From assembly GCA_914767715.1 (NCBI GenBank), contig OU612074.1:23920062-23984061 (forward strand): a stretch of DNA of 64,000 nucleotides, read 5' to 3'. The first letter of the stretch is position 1. Each line of letters opens with the position of its first letter. The position numbers were made by a program, and so were the translations under genes. Source of the DNA: Membranipora membranacea (lineage: Eukaryota; Bryozoa; Gymnolaemata; Cheilostomatida; Membraniporidae). A model generated the notes under the pieces. The model was not told where the DNA came from. It saw nothing but the letters and a program-made list of their open reading frames with translations, and searched no databases. This document shows, piece by piece, positions 1 through 13,330 of this stretch.

Positions 1-15
1 TCTCTCACATTGTAG

Positions 16-3000
16 CATCAGATCACTAGATAATCTAGAGGTGCTGAATTTAGATGAGAATAGCAGCCTCAGTACCTTAGAAAGCTGGATCAGGGAGATG
101 AAGAGTCTCAAGGAGTTAAATATAAGGCAATGTAGTCTAACTGAGAAACCAGAGAGGTAACTTATATAATGAAAAATCACTCAGGCTTTGACATTGCGAA
201 AATGACGGGAAGTCAGATGATTTACTTTCCGTGGAGCAAACCGCCTTCAGAAAGGCTATAAAAAGTGCCAGATAGCTGCATGGTATGAGAAATCCAAATA
301 ATACAGATTTCGTTGTTTGATAACTGAGTGAATGTATTTGGTCATGGCTGATTGGCAACGTCTATTTAGAGATGATTCACATAAATGTCTTTCGTTTTCT
401 TTATTTGGATGGTTTGAATGGTTTGGAAGTTTGGACCCTAGGTATATTTATGAGATGACAATTTTTGGTTTCAATTTCAAATACTGAAATACTCAGCCAT
501 GTATACACAGATATGAGTATTTAAAGTTAGTCATCCGAGTGAAAGAGACAAAAAATAATAGCACCTGATATGATCCACTGTCTTCACTCTTCAATCATAG
601 ACAGAAACCGTCCTCGTGTGTAGCAGGTCAACCTTTTTTCTGGATGCGATGGATGTGCAGATAGCATCAAGTACAATTTAAGGGTCGATCAACATATGAT
701 ACATATTAATATATCCCATTCATCACTGAAAAGAAATGTAGCTAATGTATTTTATACTCTTTCTATATGTAGCATCAGTTTATTAGCTAATATAGAAGTA
801 CTTGATTTATCAATTAATCGCTGTATCGGAGAACTGAAGAGTCTCAAGAAGTTGGGCATAAACAACTGTGATCTTACTGAGATACCTGAGAGGTAACTTA
901 ATATAGTATTGTTATTCAGTTTTTAATGCTGTCAGGTTATGTAGGGGTAGAAGTAGGCTGCATTATTGGAAATCTCAAAAATAGCATTGTTTCATAGTCT
1001 ATCCTTGCAGCACAGCGATTGTGGCACTACCTTCCACCAAGAAGGGCAACTTCTAGATTTAAAGGGTACGGCTACGGCTCTAAAGAAGACCAAATATTTC
1101 AAAATTAAGTGTTTCTATTGTTTCCCTAAAATAGTTACCCAGTCTAGTGGAATTAATTCATGTGCTCTGCTGCAGAGAACATCTACTGTAGATCAATAAG
1201 CAGACATTACTAGCCGGGGATTTCTAATCTGTTATTTCTGGGATGATGTTGATTTACACATTACTAGTGGGAGACATTACAGCTCAATTTCAAGAAATAA
1301 AGTTTCAGCACTGCTTTTGCAAATATTACGAAATTTTTGACCCTAGGGGCCTAGAATCTTGAGAGAGGACATTTAGTCAAATTCCTCATATTCTCTGTCT
1401 ATTCATAAAGAAATTATTATCTTGATTAGTTATTTGAATGTGTGTTAAGGTTCGATAATAACACAGACAGTATCAGAGTGAAGCAGGATTTTCTCGGTTC
1501 ACTCATCACTTAGATAATAACACAGACAGTATCAGAGTGAAGGAGGATTTTCTCAGTTCACTCATCACTTAGATAATAACACCGACAGTATCAGAGTGAA
1601 GCAGGATTTTCTCGGTTCACTCATCACTTACAAACTAATGTTATAATTGGTTTATTCTCTTTCTCTGAGAATAATGAGAAAATCCTAAATGTAGAATCTT
1701 GAGTTGTGCATCTATTATACGAGAGAAGATAAATACTAAAGTACACCTTTTCATATTGCTAGATAAGTACAAGCACAAAACAGCTGCTGCTTACAAAAAT
1801 TATGTGCTCATGTCAGGAGGGTAGACAACTGCCAATCCTATGAGTATTTGGTACTATACAACAATAATCCTATGATAATTAATCATAATATACCAGCGTG
1901 AGAGCAAGCAACTCCCTGAGATTAAATAAATGTTGTCAAAAATTATTACATTATTGATTTTTTATTGTTTTTTATTTTAACTATTCTATCGAGGTCGTTA
2001 ATATCGATAACAAATATGTTGTTACTCAGTTCATTAAAGTCAATTATGGCAAATCTTAGGCTAAGAAGTTGTCTTCTCTTATTGCTGGAATTTGGTGGCT
2101 CATTTGCAGTATAGAGTTATCACCCCATCTATCTATCTGTGTAAAACATTTTAGTTTCAAGCATGTGGATAGACTGCTTCACAGAGTAAACGGATTCAGA
2201 GTAAATTTTTTAACAATAGTCAAGGAAAGAGTTTTTTACTCCTTGGTCAAGGTACCTGCAAGCTTTGCGTCAAGGGGAAAGTTATGGGAAGCTTGATACC
2301 AAAAAACTCCTTTCATCTATTTGTCACAATATAGGGTTCTGGAGAATGAACTGAATTCAAAGTTTTTGATTACAGTAAAAAATAGAATATGCAGGCTCTC
2401 CCGTAAAAATTTCTCTTTGTACAGCCTTACTCCACAAATAGACATGAATTTTTATGCTTAAATTACACCTAACTATCCTAGCTAAATTGATACGGTGGGT
2501 ATAGCTAGGAAGGCAGTTTTGTGGCAGTTTTTTACAATAGGATTAACTATTAAACTCCTTGAATGATGCTGCCACAATGTACCCTTGGTCTGTGCAATCA
2601 TTGAACCTTAAATTTATCGAAAGGGCCTCATATCAAATGTATCTGCGGTCCATCGTCTACTGGGCTTTGGTTGGCACCCAGGTGTGCTCCGACCTGCCTG
2701 CAAACAGAGAGCAACCTGGCGCAGATATTGTGGCCTGGCCACTAAGGCAACAAATTTTGCCGCCTATGCTCTGGGATGTGGCTTGTGACAAGACATCTGA
2801 TTTAAATCAACCTTCAATTTTAATCAGTCTTGAGACACAAAGGTTATCCTCAGGTTTTGATATTCTAATATTACATTGCCTTTAAATCATTTGGAAAAGA
2901 TAAACAAGGCACAACAGTAACAAATTCTTTCCCTGTAATGAAACACAGAATCTGCAATACAACTGGTTGTTTACAAATAAGATTTTCTTGAGGGATTAGA

Positions 3001-6000
3001 AAATGTACTCTGAGAAAACAATGCACCCTCTACTTGATTGTGCAATAACTCCCAAAAGAAGGTTTACCCGGCTAACCAAGAGTGAAGTGATCGCAACCTT
3101 GTAAAACTTTTTAGAAGCATGGACCATGTTTTTGTTGAGTAAAGAGAGTGTGGATGATTGAATGTCGACAAGGTGTCATGGTCGATTGCAAAAATGTAAA
3201 TATATGAGTAGCCAGCCACTAGAGCCTATTGATTCAACATAATATGATATGATATTTTAGATGCAATAAAATTGGTATAAAAAAACAGGGCACTCAATAT
3301 GGGCTAAATTTTTTGTATCAGAACTGGGGTTTCGGGCTTGGAATGCTGGTTGGAAAATATATCTGGACTGAGCCTGAATTACAAATTATCTAGCACTGGG
3401 CTTTGGTTGGAACCCAGGTGTGCTCCGACCTGCCTGCAAACAGAGAGCAACCCGGCGCAGATATTGCGGCCTGGCCACTAAGGCAACAAATTTTGCCGCC
3501 TATGCTCCAGGATGTTGCTTGCGACAAGACATCTGATTTAATTCAACCTTCAATTTTAATCTGATGTAATAATGCTATAATACATAAATATCATAAGAAG
3601 CAACAAGTCTTGAGACACAAAGGTAATCCTCAGGTTTTGATATTCTAAGATTACATTGCCTTTAAATCCTTTGGAAAAGATAAACAAGGCACAACAGTAA
3701 CAAATTCTTTCCCTGTAATGAAACACTGAGACTGCAATACACTGGTTGTTTAAAAATAAGATTTACTTGAGGGATTAGAAAATTTACTCTGAGAAAAAAA
3801 TGTCTGTAATTGCTCTAACTGATATCTTCACTGCAAACTGAAACCTCCCTGCACTGGTTTGGCTTAGAGTATAAGCATGAGAGTGATGGGGCGAACATTG
3901 TTGCACTGAAACAATGAAGAGTTGGCAGCCTCCCTGGTTGAGCAACAGCGTAAACACACCAATTATGTCAAACCACCGAAACTTACAAAATGCACTGAGG
4001 GATCGATGAGATTGATTGAGATGCTCAGCAACACACAGGGGTGGCTTCATGCTGCTGGGGCCGGCCATGAGGAGGTTGTACTAGAGAAGGCCTCGTAACA
4101 GCGTTTGACTCATGGTTTCTAGCTGAAGACCTGTGTGTTGTGCAGTGGTACGCGCACCACTGTATGTTGTATCTTCATCCAGCAGAGGTCTCAATTGTAC
4201 TTGGATCGTTTCAATGCACTGCGTGAAGAATTGCTTCCAATATTGTTTGGAGGCCATCTCAGATTTGTTGCTTATTGAGGCAGCCCACATGTTTGGCTAA
4301 CCAAATCCTCAAAAGTAACAACATTATAACTTGTTGCAGTATAGATGCAGTCTCAGGGCACGATTTTAAAAAAAATGTACAAATTCAACCGTAACATGAA
4401 TGCTGTCAATGGTTATTTCAGGACTGCAATTCCTTAATGGTGATAAATGCACCAAGGTCGAACATACAGAAACCAGCTCACTGAAAATGCAGCAGAATAT
4501 TTCACATAGAATATCATGTGTGTTATTAAGGGTGAGCCCTCCAGACACACAGTTATTATAATCCTATACGCATCCAGCATAGTTACATTAGTGTTTTTCA
4601 ATAGTAAAAATATTGGGATGACATTCGAGTAAAATATAAGCTCAAACATTTGGGTGTAGTTTGAAAATGCTATCATTGAACAGTATCCACTGAAAAAGCC
4701 AAATCCAAACCATGTTTCGGAATATTAATAATATTAATTATTTTGAGGTCTATAGTCATTCTGATAGAATTTGATGGGTGACTGATGGGTCACCACGATC
4801 TATACTGAAAACTTATATCAACCAACAGAAATATTCTTTTGTTTAAGTTCAGTATAGCCTCCATTTTCATTTGTAAATTGCTCCACTCCTTTGATAAAAG
4901 GCAATTAGAATTTGTTTGAAACTGTACACAATGGCATAGAAACTACAAATATATAGGCTCTTTGCACTGCCTTGCGCAACATTGCCACTGCACTGATGGA
5001 TGAAATAAACACCGTAATGAAAAAATAAATCGCAATTTTAAATATGTTAAAAAAATATTTCAAACATGCCCTCAAAGCTCATTTAGATAATGCGATGAAC
5101 TGATGCTCCAAAAAAAACCAGATCTCTGTGAGTTACCATGTCGAAATGTAGTTCTGCCCAAGCAGAAAAACACGAACTTGGAGATTTTTTGTCAGATTTG
5201 GAGTTTTTTGCAGGAAAAGATAAATGAATAGTTGGCTGATTGACTAACGATCCAGGTGACCAAATGTGGTTACTCTGAATTAAAAACTGTAGGAAGGAGA
5301 TAGCTTATAGAAAAGTAAGGAGGAGATAACTACAACTGAGCATTTTTGACTTTAAATAACTGAGTAATGAAACCCATTCTACAGTAAATCAAACTAACAC
5401 AGATTTTATTGTTTGAGTTGAGAACTAAAAAAACAAATCTGGATATGGCTCCTCCCAAATACTCCTGCCTAGAATAACATTGCATGTGCAGTAAGCTATA
5501 CATAAATCGATTTCTTAGATTTTTTTAATCGGTTTCGCAGGTTGGATCACCTCTTCAAACTCTTATTATGTTGATATGTATCAAAGAATATTAAATCCTT
5601 TTAGATTGAGAAACATAAATCTCGTATGCCACAATCAAAAGCAATAATAATAATTCTCGCTATCAAAGAATCTCCTTGTTGTACAGGGAAGAGTAAGGAG
5701 TAAGTTTTTGCAGAGGTCAGGAAAAATGAAGGTATTTGGTTGGCGCAATACTGAAGTAAAAAGGAATCTTTTTCACCCTTGAACGAGTTACTACACTTGT
5801 CTCATAGGACCCTTTCTTGTGAGATAAAATCAGACAAGATTAATGGTTGTTTGGTCACAGAGTGAGATTAGGTTTGCCCAGGTATCCCGTGAATATGGGA
5901 TATTGGATTCACAAAAGAAAGAATTCACTCAAGCAAGAAATCTGAAAATCTTCTTTTTCTGGTCAAATTATATTTTACCCAAGTCCTAGTTCCGTTTTAG

Positions 6001-7001
6001 ATCACAAAGATCTGCTCGGCAATAGCAGCTCCAGATTATGCAGGTCAACATTTTTGTATTTTCCCTCATAGTTTATAATTTCATTACTTTTCCTTATTTT
6101 GTGATTATATATTCTTTCACTGAGATCAACAAATCTTGCATCTAGGTAAAATGTGATACATGGGTATGTACTTTGCTTTTTGAGGAGTTTCGGTGATTTT
6201 CTCATCTTCTCCTAGCTTGTTTTTTTGTGTGTTTTAATAGATATTTATATATTTCATTACAGTATCGGATCACTTACAAACTTAGTGAAGCTTGATTTTT
6301 ATTGGAATCAGAACATTCACACTTTACCGAGCAGTATAGGAGATCTGAAGAGTCTGAGGATGTTAGATCTAAGTGGTTGTGATCTTACAGAGAAACCTGA
6401 GAGGTGAATATAATATAATTATTCAGGATGAAATACTCATGATTTATTTGAACATCTTGCTATATAGAAAACTGTTAGGAGACAAAATAACTCTAAATCA
6501 ACCTGGAAAAGCAAAGCAATTAAAATTGTCATAGCTTTGAATGCCTAAAAATCATCTTGTGTTGCCGTACATCATATAGTATAATATTTCACACTTTATG
6601 TGTATTCAAATATTGCAGTATGCAGCATGCATGACAAGTTGGCGCTGGCCCTATAGCCAGTGGTGCATCACTTTGCAGGCTGGGTGGGTCGGGGGATCCT
6701 GAAAGACTCCCGCCGGCGGCCCAGGCAACACCCCAGTTGGCTGAAGGTCTTATAATTGACCAATCTTGCAAAGGCAAAATAAATCCTGAGCCATAGATCG
6801 TTCTGGTGAAGCAGCTTAGGTGATTTTGCCAACCTCTCCTTTGTTTTTATATTACAGTATCGAGTCACTTACAAACCTAGAGATACTTGAGTTATATAAT
6901 AATAAAAGGCTTCATACCTTACCTAATAATAGTATTGGAGAACTGAACGGCATCCGGAAGTTACATCTACGTGGTTGTGATCTAGCGGAGATACCTGAGA
7001 G
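16..7001 (+). CDS. LRR-array gene, partial (four exons seen)
   Basis: Exons at 16-156, 773-892, 6263-6403 and 6858-7001 each code about two leucine-rich repeats of 23-24 residues. Each begins just after a TAG or CAG acceptor with a base completing a split Ser codon (AG|T or AG|C) followed by Ile. Each ends in a Pro-Glu-Arg-type motif (EIPER or EKPER) and then a GT donor. Repeats read like LTNLxxLxL followed by IGELKSLxxLxLxxCDLTE. The 141-bp length and fixed phase let any exon be added or lost in frame. The exons closely resemble the minus-strand LRR exons at 57,362-57,502 and 63,355-63,495, so the two arrays are paralogous. No start, stop or effector domain of this array is visible here. It may continue to the left, and its 3' side runs into the 21-bp satellite. 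LRR arrays bind protein or other ligands; which ligand is unknown. It could be a functional Roco-type receptor gene or a stranded remnant. Confidence 0.75.
773..892 (+). CDS. LRR exon, shortened
   Basis: This is the same module as the neighbouring LRR exons, with the same acceptor and donor phase, but 120 bp instead of 141. The loss of seven codons falls at the junction between the two repeats, leaving IEVLDLSINR directly followed by IGELKSL. The reading frame is kept. The shortening could distort the solenoid or mark a decaying exon. Confidence 0.7.
1454..1630. repeat. 59-bp tandem repeat, 3 copies
   Basis: Three consecutive near-identical units start at 1454, 1513 and 1572, each opening with GATAATAACAC and ending with CACTCATCACTTA. 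Differences are single bases, for example GAAGCAGG against GAAGGAGG. The array lies in the intron of the LRR array. Confidence 0.9.
2664..3799. repeat. Direct repeat pair of about 360-400 bp (dispersed family)
   Basis: The segments 2664-3024 and 3398-3799 are direct copies about 735 bp apart. Both start with GCTTTGGTTGG, pass through a GTGTGCTCCGACCTGCCTGC core and end in a GGGATTAGAAAAT segment. The second copy has about 45 extra bases near 3560-3605. The core recurs at 38,985-39,065 and in the inverted pairs at 55,088-55,244 and 61,258-61,414. Its last part also recurs at 22,925-22,980. It is therefore a dispersed repeat of this genome, probably a non-autonomous element. Confidence 0.75.
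6858..7001 (+). CDS. LRR exon, last of the plus-strand array seen
   Basis: At 144 bp this exon is one codon longer than the standard module because NNSIGEL replaces the usual SSIGDL-type junction. The phase is unchanged. It ends in AEIPER before a GTAAGTG donor. The next downstream sequence is 360 bp of AT-rich DNA and then the 21-bp satellite, so the partner exon is not visible. Confidence 0.75.
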
Positions 7002-7362
7002 GTAAGTGCAATATATAATGTCATCAATTAAAATATGCATAACTAAAACAACCCATGGAATGTGGAATAATAATAAAATTCATAATAAAGGTTTTTCTAT
7101 AATGCTAACAAAAATAAGGTTATATTGGTTAAGTGACTGAAATAAGAAGATTGGTGAAATGAATGATTCTAAGTGTTTTATATAAGATGATATATTAAAA
7201 CTATAAGTAATCACTTTAGAAGTAAATCCGTGGCAGGTATAATAAACAAAATGAAATATAATTTTACTATTAATCAATAAGAAAAGTTGATCAGTTAAAA
7301 ATAATTAAATGTGTGGGTCGACCTAATGGTGGTAACTGTCTATTGTTGATAGTTTGTTAACT

Positions 7363-10300
7363 TTATCCCCATCCTGCTCTGTCTTATCCCCATCCTGCTC
7401 TGTCTTATCCCCATCCTACACTGTCTTATCCCCATCTTACTCTGTCTTATCCCCATCCTACTCTGTCTTATCCCCATCTTACTCTGTCTTATCCCCATCC
7501 TACTCAGTCTTATCCCCATCTTACTCTGTCTTATCCCCATCTTACTCTGTCTTATCCCCATCTTACTCTGTCTTATCCCCATCCTACTCTGTCTTATCGC
7601 CATCCTACTCTGTCTTATCCCCATCCTACTCTGTCTTATCCCCATCCTACACTGTCTTATCCACATCCTACTCTGTCTTATCCCCATCCTACTCTGTCTT
7701 ATCCCCATCCTACTCTGTCTTATCCCCATCCTACTCTGTCTTATCCCCATCCTACTCTGTCTTATCCCCATCCTACTCTGTCTTATCCCCATCCTACACT
7801 GTCTTATCCCCATCCTACTCTGTGTTATCCCCATCCTACTCTGTCTTATCGCCATCTTACTCTGTCTTATCCCCATCCTACTCTGTCTTATCCCCATCCT
7901 ACTCTGTCTTGTCCCCATCCTACTCTGTCTTTTCCCCATCCTACTCTGTCTTATCCCCATCCTACACTGTCTTATCCCCATCCTACTCTGTCTTATCCCC
8001 ATCCTACTCTGTCTTATCCCTATCCTACTCTGTCTTATCCCCATCTTACTCTGTCTTATCCCCATCCTACTCTGTCTTATCCCCATCTTACTCTGTCTTA
8101 TCGCCATCCTACTCTGTCTTATCCTCATCCTACTCTGTCTTATCCCCATCCTACTCTGTCTTATCCCCATCCTACTCTGTCTTATCCCCATCCTACTCTG
8201 TCTTATCCCCATCCTACTCTGTCTTATTGCCATCCTACTCTGTCTTATCCTCATCCTACTCTGTCTTATCCCCATCCTACACTGTCTTATCCCCATCCTA
8301 CTCTGTCTTATCCCCATCTTACACTGTCTTATCCCCATCCTACTCTGTCTTATCCCCATCTTACTCTGTCTTATCCCCATCCTACTCTGTCTTATCCCCA
8401 TCTTACTCTGTCTTATCCCCATCCTACTCTGTCTTATCCCCATCCTACTCTGTCTTATCCCCATCTACTCTGTCTTATCCCCATTCTACTCTGTCTTATC
8501 CCCATCCTACTCTGTCTTATCCCCATCCTACCCTGTCTTATCCCCATCCTACACTGTCTTATCCTCATCCTACTCTGTCTTATCCCCATCTTACTCTGTC
8601 TTATCCCCATCCTACTCTGTCTTATCCCCATCCTACTCTGTCTTATCCCCATCTTACACTGTCTTATCCCCATCTTACTCTGTCTTATCCCCATCCTACT
8701 CTGTCTTATCCCCATCCTACTCTGTCTTATCCCCATCCTACTCTGTCTTATCCCCATCTACTCTGTCTTATCCCCATCTTACTCTGTCTAATCCCCATCT
8801 TACTCTCTCTTATCCCCATATTACTCTGTCTTATCCCCATCCTACTCTGTCTTATCCCCATCCTACTCTGTCTTATCCCCATCTACTCTGTCTTATCCCC
8901 ATTCTACTCTGTGTTATCCCCATCCTACTCTGTCTTATCCCCATCCTACTCTGTCTTATCCCCATCCTACTCTGTCTTATCTCCATCTTACTCTGTCTTA
9001 TCCCCATCCTACTCTGTCTTATCCCCATCCTACTCTGTCTTATCCCCATCTACTCTGTCTTATCCCCATTCTACTCTGTGTTATCCCCATCCTACTCTGT
9101 CTTATCCCCATCCTACTCTGTCTTATCCCCATCCTACTCTGTCTTATCTCCATCTTACTCTGTCTTATCCCCATCCTACTCTGTCTTATCCCAATCCTAC
9201 TCTGTCTTATCCCCATCTACTCTGTCTTATCCCCATTCTACTCTGTGTTATCCCCATCCTACTCTGTCTTATCCCCATCCTACTCTGTCTTATCCCCATC
9301 CTACTCTGTCTTATCCCCATCTACTCTGTCTTATCCCCATTCTACTCTGTCTTATCTCCATCTTACTCTGTCTTATCCCCATCCTACTCTGTCTTATCCC
9401 CATCCTACTCTGTCTTATCCCCATCTTACACTGTCTTATCCCCATCTTATTCTGTCTTATCCCCATCCTACACTGTCTTATCCCCATCCTACTCTGTCTT
9501 ATCCCCATCCTACTCTGTCTTATCCCCATCCTACTCTGTCTTATCCCCATCCTACTCTGTCTTATCTCCATCCTACTCTGTCTTATCCCCATCCTACTCT
9601 GTCTTATCCCCATCCTACTCTGTCTTATCGCCATCCTACTCTGTCTTATCCCCATCCTACTCTGTCTTATCCCCATCCTACTCTGTCTTATCCCCATCCT
9701 ACTCTGTCTTATCCCCATCCTACTCTGTCTTATCGCCATCCTACTCTGTCTTATCGCCATCCTACTCTGTCTTATCGCCATCCTACTCTGTCTTATCCCC
9801 ATCTTACTCTGTCTTATCCCCATCCTACTCTGTCTTATCGCCATCCTACTCTGTCTTATCCCCATCCTACTCTGTCTTATCCCCATCCTACTCTGTCTTA
9901 TCCCCATCCTACTCTGTCTTATCCCCATCTTACTCTGTCTTATCCCCATCCTACTCAGTCTTATCCCCATCCTACTCTGTCTTATCCCCATCCGACTCTG
10001 TCTTATCCCCATCCTACTCTGTGTTATCCCCATCCTACTCTGTCTTATCCCCCATCCTACTCTGTCTTATCCCCATTCTACTCTGTCTTATCCCCATCCT
10101 AATTTGTCGTATCCCCATCCTACTCTGTCTTATCCCCATCCTACTCTGTCTTATCCCCATCCTACTCTGTCTTATCCCCATCCTACTCTGTCTTATCGCC
10201 ATCCTACTCTGTCTTATCCCCATCCTACTCTGTCTTATCCCCATCCTACTCTGTCTTTTCCCCATCCTACTCTGTCTTATCCCCATCCTACACTGTCTTA

Positions 10301-13252
10301 TCCCCATCCTACTCTGTCTTATCCCCATCCTACTCTGTCTTATCCCTATCCTACTCTGTCTTATCCCCATCTTACTCTGTCTTATCCCCATCCTACTCTG
10401 TCTTATCCCCATCTTACTCTGTCTTATCGCCATCCTACTCTGTCTTATCCTCATCCTACTCTGTCTTATCCCCATCCTACTCTGTCTTATCCCCATCCTA
10501 CTCTGTCTTATCCCCATCCTACTCTGTCTTATCCCCATCCTACTCTGTCTTATTGCCATCCTACTCTGTCTTATCCTCATCCTACTCTGTCTTATCCCCA
10601 TCCTACACTGTCTTATCCCCATCCTACTCTGTCTTATCCCCATCTTACACTGTCTTATCCCCATCCTACTCTGTCTTATCCCCATCTTACTCTGTCTTAT
10701 CCCCATCCTACTCTGTCTTATCCCCATCTTACTCTGTCTTATCCCCATCCTACTCTGTCTTATCCCCATCCTACTCTGTCTTATCCCCATCTACTCTGTC
10801 TTATCCCCATTCTACTCTGTCTTATCCCCATCCTAATCTGTCTTATCCCCATCCTACCCTGTCTTATCCCCATCCTACACTGTCTTATCCTCATCCTACT
10901 CTGTCTTATCCCCATCCTACTCTGTCTTATCCCCATCCTACTCTGTCTTATCCCCATCCTACTCTGTCTTATCCCCATCTTACACTGTCTTATCCCCATC
11001 TTACTCTGTCTTATCCCCATCCTACTCTGTCTTATCCCCATCCTACTCTGTCTTATCCCCATCCTACTCTGTCTTATCCCCATCTACTCTGTCTTATCCC
11101 CATCTTACTCTGTCTAATCCCCATCTTACTCTCTCTTATCCCCATCTTACTCTGTCTTATCCCCATCCTACTCTGTCTTATCCCCATCCTACTCTGTCTT
11201 ATCCCCATCTACTCTGTCTTATCCCCATTCTACTCTGTGTTATCCCCATCCTACTCTGTCTTATCCCCATCCTACTCTGTCTTATCCCCATCCTACTCTG
11301 TCTTATCTCCATCTTACTCTGTCTTATCCCCATCCTACTGTGTCTTATCCCCATCCTACTCTGTCTTATCCCCATCTACTCTGTCTTATCCCCATTCTAC
11401 TCTGTGTTATCCCCATCCTACTCTGTCTTATCCCCATCCTACTCTGTCTTATCCCCATCCTACTCTGTCTTATCTCCATCTTACTCTGTCTTATCCCCAT
11501 CCTACTCTGTCTTATCCCCATCCTACTCTGTCTTATCCCCATCTACTCTGTCTTATCCCCATTCTACTCTGTGTTATCCCCATCCTACTCTGTCTTATCC
11601 CCATCCTACTCTGTCTTATCCCCATCCTACTCTGTCTTATCCCCATCTACTCTGTCTTATCCCCATTCTACTCTGTCTTATCTCCATCTTACTCTGTCTT
11701 ATCCCCATCCTACTCTGTCTTATCCCCATCCTACTCTGTCTTATCCCCATCTTACACTGTCTTATCCCCATCTTATTCTGTCTTATCCCCATCCTACACT
11801 GTCTTATCCCCATCCTACTCTGTCTTATCCCCATCCTACTCTGTCTTATCCCCATCCTACTCTGTCTTATCCCCATCCTACTCTGTCTTATCTCCATCTT
11901 ACTCTGTCTTATCCCCATCCTACTCTGTCTTATCCCCATCCTACTCTGTCTTATCGCCATCCTACTCTGTCTTATCCCCATCCTACTCTGTCTTATCCCC
12001 ATCCTACTCTGTCTTATCCCCATCCTACTCTGTCTTATCCCCATCCTACTCTGTCTTATCGCCATCCTACTCTGTCTTATCGCCATCCTACTCTGTCTTA
12101 TCGCCATCCTACTCTGTCTTATCCCCATCTTACTCTGTCTTATCCCCATCCTACTCTGTCTTATCGCCATCCTACTCTGTCTTATCCCCATCCTACTCTG
12201 TCTTATCCCCATCCTACTCTGTCTTATCCCCATCCTACTCTGTCTTATCCCCATCTTACTCTGTCTTATCCCCATCCTACTCAGTCTTATCCCCATCCTA
12301 CTCTGTCTTATCCCCATCCGACTCTGTCTTATCCCCATCCTACTCTGTGTTATCCCCATCCTACTCTGTCTTATCCCCCATCCTACTCTGTCTTATCCCC
12401 ATTCTACTCTGTCTTATCCCCATCCTAATTTGTCGTATCCCCATCCTACTCTGTCTTATCCCCATCCTACTCTGTCTTATCCCCATCCTACTCTGTCTTA
12501 TCCCCATCCTACTCTGTCTTATCGCCATCCTACTCTGTCTTATCCCCATCCTACTCTGTCTTATCCCCATCCTACTCTGTCTTATCGCCATCCTACTCTG
12601 TCTTATCCCCATCCTACTCTGTCTTATCCCCATCCTACTCTGTCTTATCCCCATCCTACTCTGTCTTATCCCCATCCTACTCTGTCTTATCCCCATCCTA
12701 CTCTGTCTTATCGCCATCCTACTCTGTTTTATCCCCATCCTACTCAGTCTTATCCCCATCCTACTCTGTTTTATCCCCATCCTACTCTGTCTTATCCCCA
12801 TCCTACTCTGTCTTATCCCCATCCTACTCTGTCTTATCCCCATCCTACTCTGTCTTATCCCCATCTTACTCTGTCTTATCCCCATCCTTCTCTGTCTTAT
12901 CCCCATCCTACTCTGTCTTATCCCCATCCTACTCTGTCTTATCCCCATCCTACTCAGTCTTATCCCCATCCTACTCTGTCTTATCCCCATCCTACTCTGT
13001 CTTATCCCCATCCTACTCTGTCTTATCCCCATCCTACTCTGTCTTATCCCCATCCTACTCTGTCTTATCCCCATCCTACTCTGTCTTATCCCCATCCTAC
13101 TCTTGGTTATCCCCATCCTACTCTGTCTTATCCCCCATCCTACTCTGTCTTATCCCCATTCTACTCTGTCTTATCCCCATCCTAATCTGTCGTATCCCCA
13201 TCCTACTCTGTCTTATCCCCATCCTACTCTGTCTTATCCCCATCTTACTCTT
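7363..13252. repeat. 21-bp satellite array, about 280 units, with 2,326-bp higher-order repeat
   Basis: The basic unit is CTTATCCCCATCCTACTCTGT. Variants alternate CCTAC with CTTAC, CCCC with GCCC, and CTCT with CACT, and some units lose one base, for example at CCATCTACTC. Variant blocks recur at a fixed spacing: 8455-8757 matches 10781-11083, and 9311-10033 matches 11637-12359, both offset by 2,326 bp. Because 21 is divisible by three the array is open in several frames on both strands, giving frames of over 1,000 codons with a seven-residue period. These are by-products of the repeat, not proteins. The array ends abruptly at TTACTCTTAATATG. Confidence 0.95.
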
Positions 13253-13330
13253 AATATGCAACACAACCAGGGCTTCTGACGGGGAAGGGAGACAAGTGTC
13301 TAGGGGGCTCAGACATGGTGGTGGGCACAT

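Larger units (their letters stand above)
893..6262 (+). other. Large intron or spacer without recognisable exons
   Basis: I see no coding exon between the second and third LRR exons. The stretch holds a three-copy 59-bp repeat (1454-1630), two copies of a dispersed repeat (2664-3024 and 3398-3799), and unassigned AT-rich DNA. Two short minus-strand open frames (4290-4081 and 4068-3784) resemble nothing I know. Confidence 0.5.

Noticed and set aside
7340-13330. Open frames of up to about 1,160 codons on both strands with a seven-residue period
   Set aside because: They arise because the 21-bp unit is divisible by three and lacks stops. Frames jump wherever a unit loses a base, and there is no start context, splice structure or non-repeat protein sequence.
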